A stretch of 64,000 nt of DNA from JAJECS01 sp965219705. Its GTDB lineage: Bacteria; Chloroflexota; UBA11872. Of the stretch, positions 17,686-26,485 are shown piece after piece. The position numbers and the translations under genes are program-made. The notes beneath the pieces are model-generated. The model did no database searches and was not told the origin of the DNA. It saw nothing but the letters and a program-made list of their open reading frames with translations. Location of the stretch: assembly GCA_965219705.1 (NCBI GenBank), contig OZ244789.1, forward strand, positions 124,001 through 188,000, given 5' to 3'. Position 1 is the first letter of the stretch, and each line of letters opens with the position of its first letter.

Positions 17686-17698
17686 GTCATCAGATGAC
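17686..17698 (-). promoter_or_regulatory. Candidate operator palindrome GTCATC-A-GATGAC
   Basis: A perfect inverted repeat with a single central base lies just upstream of the GntR/FCD regulator start at 17662. Its GT...AC half-site ends match the general N-GT-N-AC-N pattern recognised by GntR-family proteins. Autoregulation by the adjacent gene product is the simplest reading. The flanking TAGATGGCC region leaves room for a promoter overlapping the site, though no convincing -35/-10 pair was identified. Confidence 0.5.
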
Positions 17699-18380
17699 AT
17701 GCTGAGCTTAGGCATCGAACTGTCGAGTGTCAAATACTGCGGGGTACGAGTAGCGGTTCACGCTGATCAAGCTGGAGCCGCACCTCCCCCACCACGCCCC
17801 TCAAGCCCTACGCTTGTCGTTCCGGACCCACACTTGTCATTCCCACCCCACGCATTGTCATTTGTATGTTGCAGCAGCCTCACCACGTGGCCGGGTGGTG
17901 AGGTGGGCGCGAGGGGCGCGTCGACTGTCATTCCGAGCCGCAGGCAAGGAATCTCAAAGGCCGGCGCTAAGGCGCAGCACCGGTCGCCTCCTCACCGCCC
18001 TCGGCAGTCCGACGCTATGCTGATCCGCGTGCTGGAGCCGGCTCGGCGCCCGCGGAGCGATAGTGCGTCACTTTGGATGCGTCATTCCCGCGAAAGCGGG
18101 AATCCATCCGCGGCCCGCCGGCGGGCGAACCGAAGGCGCCGTGCGTCTACCCTCGGCCAACGGGTCACCATGCCTCACCCAAGGGTAAAGTGACCCACCA
18201 CCTGCGGATCCGGCCGCGAACGGACGCCAGACGATGCGAGCAATCAGCCGGCGAACGATGCTGGGTCCCATCGTGAACTCGGGAGTAACCGTCCTCAATA
18301 CCCCCGGCGCAGCCGTTGCGGTGACCGCCTCGACGGACGCGCCCGCCGCCGTGACCCGGCCGGCATAGCTGACCCCCGCG
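17699..18380. other. Gene-free region between divergent genes, with dispersed repeats
   Basis: About 680 bases with no credible gene on either strand. It contains a TTGTCATTCC-like motif repeated roughly every 20-25 bases (about 17813-17860), a copy of the CATTCCGA...GGAATCTC palindromic family at 17926-17955, and a copy of the ATTCCCGC/GCGGGAAT palindrome at 18080-18105. The promoter of the dehydrogenase gene must lie near its right end; none was identified with confidence. Confidence 0.6.
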
Positions 18381-19415
18381 TTGCCCGACCACCGCATCGT
18401 TCTCACCTACGACCCTGATGGGACGCTGGTCGACCGCGTCCGCGCCGCGTTGCCGCACCGTTCGCTCGAAATCGTCCGGGAGCTCACGCTGGACGCGGTG
18501 CCGAGCGCGATGCCGGACACCACGATCTTCTTTGGCAACTACCTCTCCCCGTCGGCGCTGCGACAGGCGCGGGCGCTGCGCTGGATTCAGACGGTGGGCG
18601 CCGGCGTCGACGTGCTGCTGTCGGTCGATCTCACGGGCACAGACATCGTCGTCACGAATACGAGCGGCGCGTTCGGCGCCCAGATCGCCGAGCACGCGCT
18701 GTCGCTCATGTTCGCCCTCGCCCGTCGGCTGCCCGGCGCGCTGCGGTCGCAAGCCGCCCGGCGCTACGCGCCCGAACCCCGCGATGAACTGTTCGAGTTG
18801 GCCGGCAAGACTGTTGGCATCGTGGGATTCGGCGACGTCGGCCAAGCGCTGGCGCGGCGCGCGCGTGGAATTGGCATGCGCGTGATCGCCATGCGTCGCC
18901 GGCCGCGCGGCTCACCGGCGGCACCCGCGCCGCTGGCGGACCTGGCACTCGACCCGCTGGCCGGCTCGGACCCCGGCGATCCATCGGCCCTCGCGGACGC
19001 AATCCTGGGACCCGACCGGCTGGACGACCTGCTGCGCGAGTCAGACGTGGTGGTGAACGCGGCACCGCTGACGGAAGCAACCGTGCGCCTTTTCGGCCCG
19101 GAACAGTTCGCGCGCATGCGACCCAGCGCCTGCTTCATCAACGTGGGACGCGGTGAAACCGTAGACCAGGAAGCGCTGATCGACGCCCTTCGCGACGGCG
19201 TCATCGCCACCGCGGGCGTGGACGTCACCACGCCCGAGCCGCTGCCGCCGGAGTCTCCCCTCTGGGCGCTGCCCAACGTCATCCTCACCGCCCACTACGC
19301 CGGCTGGTCCGACACCATGCTCGACCGCATCTACGCGATCTTCACCGACAACCTCCGCCGCTTCGATCGCGGCGAGCCCCTCCGCAACCAGGTCGACGTG
19401 CGCGCCGGGTATTGA
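18381..19415 (+). CDS. D-isomer-specific 2-hydroxyacid dehydrogenase
   Basis: 344 residues from a TTG start at 18381; an in-frame stop lies only four codons upstream, which limits the choices. The NAD-binding fold shows GFGDVGQALARRA (from about residue 147). The catalytic set is present: Arg257 in NVGRGETVD, the glutamate in EPLPPESPLW, and His305 in LTAHYAG. These enzymes reduce 2-keto acids to D-2-hydroxyacids, or the reverse. The middle section includes an extra loop rich in Pro/Ala (about residues 176-205). The last 138 bases of the gene are repeated at 22218-22355. Confidence 0.88.
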   Translation: MPDHRIVLTYDPDGTLVDRVRAALPHRSLEIVRELTLDAVPSAMPDTTIFFGNYLSPSALRQARALRWIQTVGAGVDVLLSVDLTGTDIVVTNTSGAFGAQIAEHALSLMFALARRLPGALRSQAARRYAPEPRDELFELAGKTVGIVGFGDVGQALARRARGIGMRVIAMRRRPRGSPAAPAPLADLALDPLAGSDPGDPSALADAILGPDRLDDLLRESDVVVNAAPLTEATVRLFGPEQFARMRPSACFINVGRGETVDQEALIDALRDGVIATAGVDVTTPEPLPPESPLWALPNVILTAHYAGWSDTMLDRIYAIFTDNLRRFDRGEPLRNQVDVRAGY

Positions 19416-19513
19416 TCAGCTCCGCGCTGGCCAGAAAGGACCAGCAACCCGTTCTGCAGTCTGCGCGTCGGGTTCGGCAATCCGAATCCTAATCGCGACA
19501 ATCCTCAACCTGA

Positions 19514-19936
19514 TCAGTCCTCATTCACCGTCAGGTCCCTATGTGATATCGGTGGCGTTCCCGGAACGCAGCTCCAAGGCTCCCGTTGAACCTCGCTGCC
19601 ATCCGCTCGGGTGATTTGCCAGCTCGCGCTTGCGGGCTCGATGTCTCGGCAATGCTCAATCTTCGCCGTCCGGATGCACTTGCCATCGAGGACATAGCTC
19701 GTCGCGGATGCGACCTTCCACATAGTTTCATCGGCCGCAATGCGGTCTATGGCGAACATCCCCATTTGGATGTGTTTGTCCAGTTCATCGTCGAACGGCC
19801 GCCCATGCACCGCCTCCGCCTCGGCTACGTCGAACAACAGAACCTGTTCTACGATGTGTCCCTTTACGATGACATCGATCCGTCGCACATTCACGCCCCG
19901 AATCTGTCCGGCTCGTTCAGTTATCTCTGCGGCCAT
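19514..19936 (-). CDS. Hypothetical protein following the ADP-ribosylglycohydrolase gene
   Basis: 140 residues from the ATG at 19936, which has AGGAAG seven bases upstream and lies 20 bases after the preceding gene's stop. I do not recognise the family. The sequence alternates beta-like and charged segments: VNVRRIDVIVKGHIVEQVLL near the N-terminus, then a DDELDKHIQMGMFAI segment. The C-terminus contains two cysteines. It has no signal peptide or membrane helix. Its coupling with the ADP-ribosylglycohydrolase gene suggests a linked role. Confidence 0.6.
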   Translation of the reverse strand: MAAEITERAGQIRGVNVRRIDVIVKGHIVEQVLLFDVAEAEAVHGRPFDDELDKHIQMGMFAIDRIAADETMWKVASATSYVLDGKCIRTAKIEHCRDIEPASASWQITRADGSEVQREPWSCVPGTPPISHRDLTVNED

Positions 19937-19956
19937 GACGAATCTTCCTGGTGCAG

Positions 19957-20904
19957 CTAAGCAGGCAAGAACTGCCGAGCGTGGTCGTAGAGGCTGTCGG
20001 CCATCGACGTGATCTGCGTCGCCATCGTGAGCAAGTCCCGCCATTCCGCCGGGATTGCTTCGGCTCCGTAAGCGGCGCCGGCTATCTGCCCGTAGATTGC
20101 GGCGGTGGTGTCGGCATCGTCTCCGAGGTTGGCAGCCAGAAGCGCCCCCTCACGAAAGTCCTGGGACCGGTGAAAGGCCCAAAGAGCCGCCTCCATCGAA
20201 TTCACAACATAGCCCGTTCCGCTGACTTCCGGCGGTTCTCGATGCTTGAATGACCCGTCGGCGACCTCGGCAATTTTCTCTGCCAATGGGCTTCTCTCCC
20301 AAAGACCTTCTACCGGGCAATAGCGTCTGGAGAGGAGCGTCACTTTGTCGACGCCACGCAAAGCTCCAACGATCAGGCCGGCAAAGTAGCGGCAAGCGTC
20401 AACCGCTTCTTCAGCCCCGTGGGTGGTTCGGGAGCTATCGGCGCTTCTCCTGATTGCTTGGGCAGCATCTCCTGCAAAGAACATCGGCACCGGAGCCAGC
20501 CGCATGAGTGAACCGTTCCCGGCGGAATAAGGGTCGGAAGAGCCGGCATAGGGTTCGCCGAATTCCATGAAGCGTGACAACGCCCGTGCGATGGTGTTCC
20601 CGATGTCGAAGCACGTGCCAGTGGACGAGAGGTAGCCCTCATCACGCCAACGCACATAGCGTCGCATCTGGTCCATTGGGTTAAACTCACCTTTCTCGAT
20701 CAAGCTCGCGGCGAGGCACAGGGCCATGGACGTGTCGTCGGTCCACTCGCCGGGTCCCAAGCTAAACGGTCCGCCACCGATCATGTCGTCGATGGGCTGG
20801 AAAGTACCGGGACGTTTGAACTCCAGGGTGGTGCCGAGCGCGTCACCCGCCGCTAGACCCAGCAGGCAGCCGCGAAAACGGTCCCGTGTCGTTGGCTCAC
20901 TCAT
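19957..20904 (-). CDS. ADP-ribosylglycohydrolase family protein (DraG/ARH type)
   Basis: 315 residues. Both di-magnesium site motifs are present: GEWTDDTSMAL (Thr55, Asp56, Asp57) and NLGDDADTTAAIYGQIAGA near residue 265. The N-terminal RFRGCLLGLAAGDALG is typical of the family. These enzymes remove ADP-ribose from proteins, nucleic acids or small molecules. It lies in a short co-directional group with the hypothetical gene downstream and an EEP-family hydrolase gene upstream, all between the two copies of the dehydrogenase 3' end. No ADP-ribosyltransferase partner is visible nearby. Confidence 0.9.
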   Translation of the reverse strand: MSEPTTRDRFRGCLLGLAAGDALGTTLEFKRPGTFQPIDDMIGGGPFSLGPGEWTDDTSMALCLAASLIEKGEFNPMDQMRRYVRWRDEGYLSSTGTCFDIGNTIARALSRFMEFGEPYAGSSDPYSAGNGSLMRLAPVPMFFAGDAAQAIRRSADSSRTTHGAEEAVDACRYFAGLIVGALRGVDKVTLLSRRYCPVEGLWERSPLAEKIAEVADGSFKHREPPEVSGTGYVVNSMEAALWAFHRSQDFREGALLAANLGDDADTTAAIYGQIAGAAYGAEAIPAEWRDLLTMATQITSMADSLYDHARQFLPA

Positions 20905-21222
20905 CCGGTCACCTCTTCGGGCAGCGGATCAGCCCAGTCAGGGGCATAGTCATGCTGTTCATTCGTTTGGGCGAAATGGAGTGCCGACAGACTGCAATTG
21001 ATTCTCCGCCAGCACTCGGCAAACAGGTCAAGCTTGCATCCGCAAGACGCGGAACGCCGGCGAGCCCCAATACGAGTGGGACCAGTGCGCGCGGGCCGTT
21101 TGAGTGCCTTGGCTCGCCGGTGGGCGACTGGGCTCGCAGGATCCCGCTGGTGCGCCGCTTGAGTGAATCTACCGGAGCCTCCGGATGCAATCGGCACTGG
21201 TGGCACCGTCGAAGGTCGGGGC
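20905..21222. other. Gene-free gap, with a possible gene remnant overlapping the glycohydrolase start
   Basis: About 320 bases between the EEP hydrolase gene and the ADP-ribosylglycohydrolase gene. On the minus strand a frame from roughly 21040 to its stop at 20901 reads as a plausible protein end (NEQHDYAPDWADPLPEEVTG) and its stop overlaps the glycohydrolase ATG by 4 bases, as in coupled genes. No family or convincing start was found, so this may be the tail of a decayed gene. Nothing else is recognisable. Confidence 0.35.
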
Positions 21223-22020
21223 TCAGCGGAGGTCAATGACGAGGCGGCAGTGGTCGCTCGGGCCCCAGTCGTCGGGACTGTTGAGGGCGTAAACGGACAC
21301 GCGGTCGGCGATGTTCTCGGTGGCAAAGACGTAGTCGGCTTGCGCCCAGGCCTGCGCGGGTGTCGCGCCCATGGATCGGAAGGTCACGACATCGCCGCGG
21401 TCGTTGCGGCGCCCCTCAGATATGACGTGGCGAAAGCCCAGCGCCTGCATCCGGTCGAAGGCTGTCTGGAAATGCAGTGCCTCGCGTTCCTTCCAGATCG
21501 GAGTCGTATGGGTGCTCCAGCCTGGGTTGATGGCCCAGTCGCCAGCGGCAATGACGCGGCTCTGGCGGCCGACCAATCGCGACAGATCAGAGATCAGCCG
21601 GTGCACCGAGCCGATGCACTCTCGGCGACTCGGCGAGCCCGACTCGTGCGTGAAAGCGTTGTAGGCGGCGGCCATGGAGACGACGATGAGCGATTCGTCT
21701 TCGTCGATCGGGCTCACTATCGCAGCACCGAGCGTGCCCCATTCGCTCGTGCAAAAGTCGCGGCTGAAGTGATCGCCCATCGGCCCCGTCGCGATGAAGC
21801 GGACGTTGACCTTGCTCGAGAGCCTGGCCACAACCGAGGGATAGCCCAGGGCGGCCTCGTGGCGCTCGGGCCAAAGCCTGTGGTCGACGTCGACGGCATG
21901 ACCGAGTTCCTCGGGCAGGCGTGACGCCTCCTGCAGCAGCGCGATATCGACGTCGGCCATCTGGACCAGCGCGTCCCATGACCTGCGCGAGTGGGCCATG
22001 TTCCAGCAAACGATCTTCAT
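21223..22020 (-). CDS. Endonuclease/exonuclease/phosphatase (EEP) family protein
   Basis: 265 residues from the ATG at 22020 (MKIVCWNMAH); the open frame continues upstream but the fold starts here. The EEP catalytic set is visible: Asn7 in CWNMA, Glu31 in LLQEAS, AAGDWAI in place of the usual GDxN, and the C-terminal SDH (Ser255-Asp256-His257). The family cleaves phosphodiester or phosphomonoester bonds in DNA, RNA, lipids or nucleotides. The Asn-to-Ile/Ala change in the GDxN motif is worth noting but occurs in distant members. The target is unknown. Confidence 0.8.
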   Translation of the reverse strand: MKIVCWNMAHSRRSWDALVQMADVDIALLQEASRLPEELGHAVDVDHRLWPERHEAALGYPSVVARLSSKVNVRFIATGPMGDHFSRDFCTSEWGTLGAAIVSPIDEDESLIVVSMAAAYNAFTHESGSPSRRECIGSVHRLISDLSRLVGRQSRVIAAGDWAINPGWSTHTTPIWKEREALHFQTAFDRMQALGFRHVISEGRRNDRGDVVTFRSMGATPAQAWAQADYVFATENIADRVSVYALNSPDDWGPSDHCRLVIDLR

Positions 22021-22217
22021 GCGGTGCCCCCAGCAGGCAGTTCGGCATTCGTTCGACCATCGGCCCGGCCCGAGCATCCATCGACTCCGGGCCGCTCACG
22101 AGCCAGGCGATTGGCGTCTCGCACCTGATCCACGACGAACTCGCTTTGTGGATTGATGACGCCTACATCGTGTCATTCCTGGTTGGAACGGTTTCTCTCG
22201 TGGTTCTGGGGTTCGTA

Positions 22218-22355
22218 GTCGTTCTCACCGCCCGCTATGCCGGCAGGTCGGACACCATGCTCGCCCGCATCTACGCGATCTTCACGGACAGCCTAGGTCG
22301 CTTCGATCGCGGCGAGCCTCTCCGCAACCAAGTGGACGTGCGCGCCGGTTATTGA
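22218..22355 (+). pseudogene. Duplicated 3' fragment of the 2-hydroxyacid dehydrogenase gene
   Basis: This 138-base segment matches 19278-19415 base for base in length, with about 16 mismatches by hand count, and ends in the same stop codon. It encodes the same last 45 residues (VxLTAxYAGxSDTM through the terminal DVRAGY) but the catalytic histidine is replaced by arginine. Upstream homology stops abruptly: the preceding 90 bases encode a hydrophobic stretch (IVSFLVGTVSLVVLGFVVV) unrelated to the dehydrogenase. Most differences fall on third codon positions, so the copy evolved as coding sequence before being cut off. Confidence 0.85.
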
Positions 22356-22417
22356 GCCGCCGCGGCGGCGCTTGACTGCGGAAGCCCGATACCCGCCACA
22401 GCAACTATCGCCGTGGC

Positions 22418-25400
22418 TTACGCAGGTGCGAGAAGGCCCTCAGTCTCGTCGTGCGCCATTTCAAACAGCCGCGCCAGGGCGTTTGCCAGGTGCATCTGGC
22501 GAGGGGTGCGGCAGCGCACGGTCAGCAGACCCGGACTGGCCACAACCACAGCCAGGCACTTGGCCCGGCTGGTGGCGACGTTCAGTCGGTTGAGGCTGTA
22601 GAGAAACTCCATGCCGCGCGGCGCCTCGTCGGCTGAACTCGTGGCCATCGAGTAGATGGAGATCGGCGCTTCCTGGCCCTGGAACTTATCCACGGTGCCG
22701 ATGCGCAACGCCGTTAGCTCCGGTCGCAATGCGAGCTCCCGGATCTGCCGGTTGTAGGGCGTGATGATGAGCACGTCTTGGTCAGTCAGCGCGTGAGACG
22801 CGCCTTCGGCATCAGTCCATGCGGCACGCGACCGCAGCAACCGGTCGACGTACTCGGCGATCGCCGCGGCCTCTTCCTCGGAGTCACTGATGCGGCGCTC
22901 GTGCGCCACGGCCACGAAGCGCAATCCCGTCCCGCTGAACGGGTCCGAGCCGGATAGGTCCAGGTTCTCCCGGCCGGGATGCGCGCCCAGGATGCCCTCG
23001 TAGAACACTTCCGAGGTGAACGCGCAGATGCTTGGATGCAGACGCCACGTGCCGTCGAGAAACAGTCCGAAGTGCTTGGGCATGACCCGTGCGTCATCGA
23101 GCACGTGCGCCAGCACCGAACGATCCGCGCCTGGCGGATGCACGCCCTGCAGCGGCTGATCCAGCTGCTGCGGGTCACCCAGCAGCAACAGGCTCTTGGC
23201 GCAATGCGCCGAGGCCAATGCGTCGGCCAGCGACATCTGGCCGGCCTCGTCGATGCAGAGCACGTCGACCAAGCCCTCTGCGGCGTCACGCGCCCAGAGC
23301 CAGGAGGTTCCGCCCACCACGTCCAGCGAGCCCCTCACGAGGGCCATGCACGCATCCTCGCTTCTCGCGAGGGGTTGCGCGTCGGCGAATTCTGGCTCGG
23401 TGGACCGAAATCGGGTCCGTTGGCCGATCCGGACCTGGACGCCGCGCTCGCGGGCCGCCCGTGCCGTCTTCTCCAGCAACTCGCCGATGACCTTGTGGCT
23501 GTTGGCCGTCACGCCCACGCGCTTCCCGGCTTCCACGAGGTCCACGATCATCTCCGCGCCAACCGTGCTCTTGCCCGAGCCGGGCGGTCCCTGGATCGCC
23601 AGGTAGCTGTCATCCAGCGTCTGGACCAGCCGCCGGGCCGCATCCTGCGCATCTTCGCCGTCAGACGCCAGCGGTGCTCCGTCAGCCTGTCCAACCCGTG
23701 GCGGACAGCGCATCAACAGGTCGCGTGCCGCCTGGTGCGGCCCGGGAGCGTCGATCCCGTATTCGATCACCCACTGGGCCAGCCACTGGAGGCTGCCGGG
23801 CTTTGGCCCTGGATCGAAATATTCGTAGGGGATCAGCGATGTCGGCGCAGGCGCCTCTCTGCTGGACCCAACCTTCAGGTCGATCACGCCGGCTCGATCG
23901 TTTACGGCGACCACTTCGCCAATCGAATTCCCGTGCTGATCGCGCGGCCGGTCGCCGACTTCGATCTTGTGGTCCTGTGACGGGAACCGATAGCGGTGGA
24001 TCGTGGAACGCGACCTGGGCCTGGGATCGGCCCAGCTGCCCACATAGCTGAGCTGGCCCAGCGCGTCCGACTCGCCGACTCGCTCTTCGTCGGTGAGCTC
24101 GTCCATCAGGTGGAAATAGCGCCACCAGAAGGCCTTGTCCTCGCGCCGGTGCCAGTCGAGCAGCTGCGCCAGGAGCCACCGCCCGCGTTGCCTCGGATCG
24201 TCGAGCGACCTGCCGTCCGTCAAGTCTTCGGGCAGGTCGGCGGTGAGCTGGGCCACGAGTTCCTGCACCTCTTGCTGAGCCTCCGAGTCCTCAGTCTCTT
24301 CGGGCGGGGTGACAATCGGACGCGCCGGGGCTTCGGCGCCGACTTCCTTCGCCAGCGCGGCGCGCTGGTCTTCCAGCCACCCGCGCAGGTAGCAAGTGGA
24401 AAGACAGTCGTCGCGGTTATAGGCCTTGATCTTCTCGAGTAGGCCGTCCCGGTCGGTCCCGTCCTCTGGTTCGAGCCAGTGCTCGAACTCCACGATGCTC
24501 TCGCCCGCATCGCGGAGATCGATTTCCCGTTTGAAGCCGTAGAGCGGCTCCAGCCGCTTGATGGAGTAGCTCTCCACCGACGCGCGAATGCCCTGCCGCA
24601 CAACGCGGTAGAGGTCCACGAACACGCTGCCCCGCAGCAGTTGGTCCACCTCCGACTCGCGCGTGGCGTAGCGGCCGGCCAGCCGCTTCATCGCCGCGGT
24701 CTCGTAGGGCGCGTAGTGATAGACGTGCATGTCCCGGTGGGCCGCCCAGCGGTTCATGATCAGGTCGACGCAGTCCTCGAACGCCTGGCGCTCGGCCGCC
24801 AGCGTCACGGTGTCGTCCGCAATCGACCAGAACGCGTGGAACATAGGGTCGCCTGCCGCGTCCGCCCGGCCCGGCTCGATGACGCCGAAGAGGTAGTCGA
24901 TGCCGTCGATCTCGTCAGAGCCGTAGAACGGATCGCCCTCCAGGTCCAGGAACAGGTCGCCCGGCGATGGCTCCGGCAACAGCCAGAGACCGCGATCCGG
25001 AACAACCACGTCCTGGCGGTCGCGTTCGGGCGGGATGCGCTCCGAGATCACCCGGCCGTCGCCGCGCACCTGGATCGCCGCCTGGGCCTGCGCCCGCGCC
25101 AGCGAATCCTGGCTGACGCCGTCCAGCCGTTCCGGCAGCGGCGGCGACGGATTGGCCAGCCCACGCCGAGTGGTCACGTCGTTGGCGTGCAGGGCGCGTC
25201 GTTGGCGGGACGTCAGGTTGGCCACCAGCGCCAGGTCATCGTCCCGACGCCACTGGGCCCGGCATTCCCGGCTCCAACTGCAGAAGTCGCAGTGCTCCAT
25301 GGGTTCCGGCTTGGTCGCGATTGGAAACGCCGATTCGGGGTCGGCGAGCAGCGTCTCGAACTGCCGCGCGACCAGGCGGTAGTAGGCCGCGTAGTCCGCG

Positions 25401-25963
25401 ACCCGCAGGCTCTCGGTCCTTCGCGCGACGCCGCCCAGCACCAAGTGCATCCGTTCCGGCGGCCGCCCCTGCATTCTCCCGAGCAAGTCCGAGTACATGC
25501 TGATCTGCAAGACGGACGGGGCCGTGGGCTGCCGCGCCAGCTTGGTGTCCCAGACTTCATAGCTCCATGCCCCGAGGTCGCTGGGTTTCTCGACGCGCCG
25601 CAGGAAGTCCGCGTATCCCAGCCGCCGGTCGCCGAGCAGCACGGCCTGGTAGATCACGTCAACGCCATCACGCATGGCCAGCAGCGTGGCGGCGTGCTCG
25701 GATTCAACCGCTCGGGTCGGGGACACGGTGTCGGGCGGCCGGATTTCCCTGATTCCCAGGTTTTCGGCGCCCAGCGATTCCAGGAAGCGCGCCTCATACT
25801 CACGGCCGCGCCGCGCCATGCGATCCAGCACCGGGTCGTCGCGAAACGGGGGCCTCAGGTGGCGCAACGCCACCGCGCGCTCCAGGTTAGCCAGGTGCCG
25901 GCACTCCAGGAACGCGACCAGATCGGTGGCGGAGTAGACCAGGCGCCTGTCAATCAGTTGCAT
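22418..25963 (-). CDS. TM0106-type RecB-like nuclease / DEDD exonuclease / SF1 helicase fusion
   Basis: 1181 residues in three parts. (1) A RecB-like PD-(D/E)xK nuclease, residues ~1-240: Asp119 in YADFL, VWDTK (Asp139, Lys141) and QISMYSDLL. It has one early cysteine (Cys21) and three late ones (Cys225, Cys228, Cys234), the spacing used for a 4Fe-4S cluster in AddB/Cas4 nucleases. (2) An RNase H-like domain, ~340-520: LFLDLEGDP and YNRDDCLST carry the acidic residues. (3) An SF1 UPF1-like helicase, ~770-1160: Walker A GPPGSGKST (~790), DEAGQ (~904), and a C-terminal KFQGQEAPI motif. Such fusions are thought to act on nucleic acids in repair or defence. It stands alone beside a tRNA gene. The family is firm; the biological role is not known. 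Confidence 0.88.
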   Translation of the reverse strand: MQLIDRRLVYSATDLVAFLECRHLANLERAVALRHLRPPFRDDPVLDRMARRGREYEARFLESLGAENLGIREIRPPDTVSPTRAVESEHAATLLAMRDGVDVIYQAVLLGDRRLGYADFLRRVEKPSDLGAWSYEVWDTKLARQPTAPSVLQISMYSDLLGRMQGRPPERMHLVLGGVARRTESLRVADYAAYYRLVARQFETLLADPESAFPIATKPEPMEHCDFCSWSRECRAQWRRDDDLALVANLTSRQRRALHANDVTTRRGLANPSPPLPERLDGVSQDSLARAQAQAAIQVRGDGRVISERIPPERDRQDVVVPDRGLWLLPEPSPGDLFLDLEGDPFYGSDEIDGIDYLFGVIEPGRADAAGDPMFHAFWSIADDTVTLAAERQAFEDCVDLIMNRWAAHRDMHVYHYAPYETAAMKRLAGRYATRESEVDQLLRGSVFVDLYRVVRQGIRASVESYSIKRLEPLYGFKREIDLRDAGESIVEFEHWLEPEDGTDRDGLLEKIKAYNRDDCLSTCYLRGWLEDQRAALAKEVGAEAPARPIVTPPEETEDSEAQQEVQELVAQLTADLPEDLTDGRSLDDPRQRGRWLLAQLLDWHRREDKAFWWRYFHLMDELTDEERVGESDALGQLSYVGSWADPRPRSRSTIHRYRFPSQDHKIEVGDRPRDQHGNSIGEVVAVNDRAGVIDLKVGSSREAPAPTSLIPYEYFDPGPKPGSLQWLAQWVIEYGIDAPGPHQAARDLLMRCPPRVGQADGAPLASDGEDAQDAARRLVQTLDDSYLAIQGPPGSGKSTVGAEMIVDLVEAGKRVGVTANSHKVIGELLEKTARAARERGVQVRIGQRTRFRSTEPEFADAQPLARSEDACMALVRGSLDVVGGTSWLWARDAAEGLVDVLCIDEAGQMSLADALASAHCAKSLLLLGDPQQLDQPLQGVHPPGADRSVLAHVLDDARVMPKHFGLFLDGTWRLHPSICAFTSEVFYEGILGAHPGRENLDLSGSDPFSGTGLRFVAVAHERRISDSEEEAAAIAEYVDRLLRSRAAWTDAEGASHALTDQDVLIITPYNRQIRELALRPELTALRIGTVDKFQGQEAPISIYSMATSSADEAPRGMEFLYSLNRLNVATSRAKCLAVVVASPGLLTVRCRTPRQMHLANALARLFEMAHDETEGLLAPA

Positions 25964-26245
25964 CGCCGATTCACCAGCCCGTCCCCATGGCCGACGGCTT
26001 CACACCGGCCACGCGTGCGATCAGCGCGTGCGTCCCACGAGCGAGCCTCGCGAGACGCAGCACACCGAGCCTACACCGCCGCCAAGTGAAACACGCGGTC
26101 CGGTGGCCGTTACGGCAGCCGAACCACCCGAGAGGCTCAGTTGTGGAGAACCGCCACGCCGTGCAGTCGCGCCACGTTCAGGCGCCGCCATGCGAGCGCG
26201 CCCGGAAATCGGGCGTCCGCACAGGCCTCACGCGGCGCGTCAGGG

Positions 26246-26329
26246 TGCCGAGGGCGGGACTCGAACCCGCACAGCCCGGAGGCCACTAGCCCCTCAAGCT
26301 AGCGCGTCTACCAATTCCGCCACCTCGGC
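26246..26329 (-). tRNA. tRNA-Leu (anticodon GAG)
   Basis: An 84-base class II tRNA. The acceptor stem pairs GCCGAGG (26323-26329, minus strand) with CCTCGGC (26247-26253) and leaves discriminator A at 26246. The anticodon stem CTAGC/GCTAG encloses the loop TTGAGGG, giving anticodon GAG. The T-loop GTTCGAGTC is standard and a long variable arm (about 26265-26285) is present as expected for Leu. The 3' CCA is not encoded, so it must be added by nucleotidyltransferase. It is transcribed toward the nuclease-helicase gene. Confidence 0.95.
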
Positions 26330-26485
26330 CGGGCGCTTGATTATAGGCGCGGCGGCGGGTCGCCGTCCGGCTTGGCAACCGGCTCGCACGGTTTCCGACC
26401 GCTCTCCGAGAACTGAGCCGGCTTGCCCGGGCTCAAAGGGCGATCCGGATGGCGTACGCTGAGCCGAACGGAACGCCAACAGGTC

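Noticed and set aside
17813..17860. Regularly spaced TTGTCATTCC-like motifs, possible CRISPR or iteron array
   Set aside because: Only three imperfect copies with no constant repeat length. They resemble the dispersed ATTCC palindrome families.
19586..19960. Plus-strand 124-codon frame in the same place as the minus-strand hypothetical gene
   Set aside because: The minus-strand frame has a ribosome-binding site, coupling with the upstream gene and more natural composition.
24479..26089. 536-codon open frame opposite the nuclease-helicase gene
   Set aside because: Antisense to a gene with intact catalytic motifs in three domains. The composition is typical of a shadow frame.
26246..26329. 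tRNA-Leu as an integration site for the adjacent cassette and helicase
   Set aside because: No integrase, and no second copy of the tRNA 3' end was found in the window.
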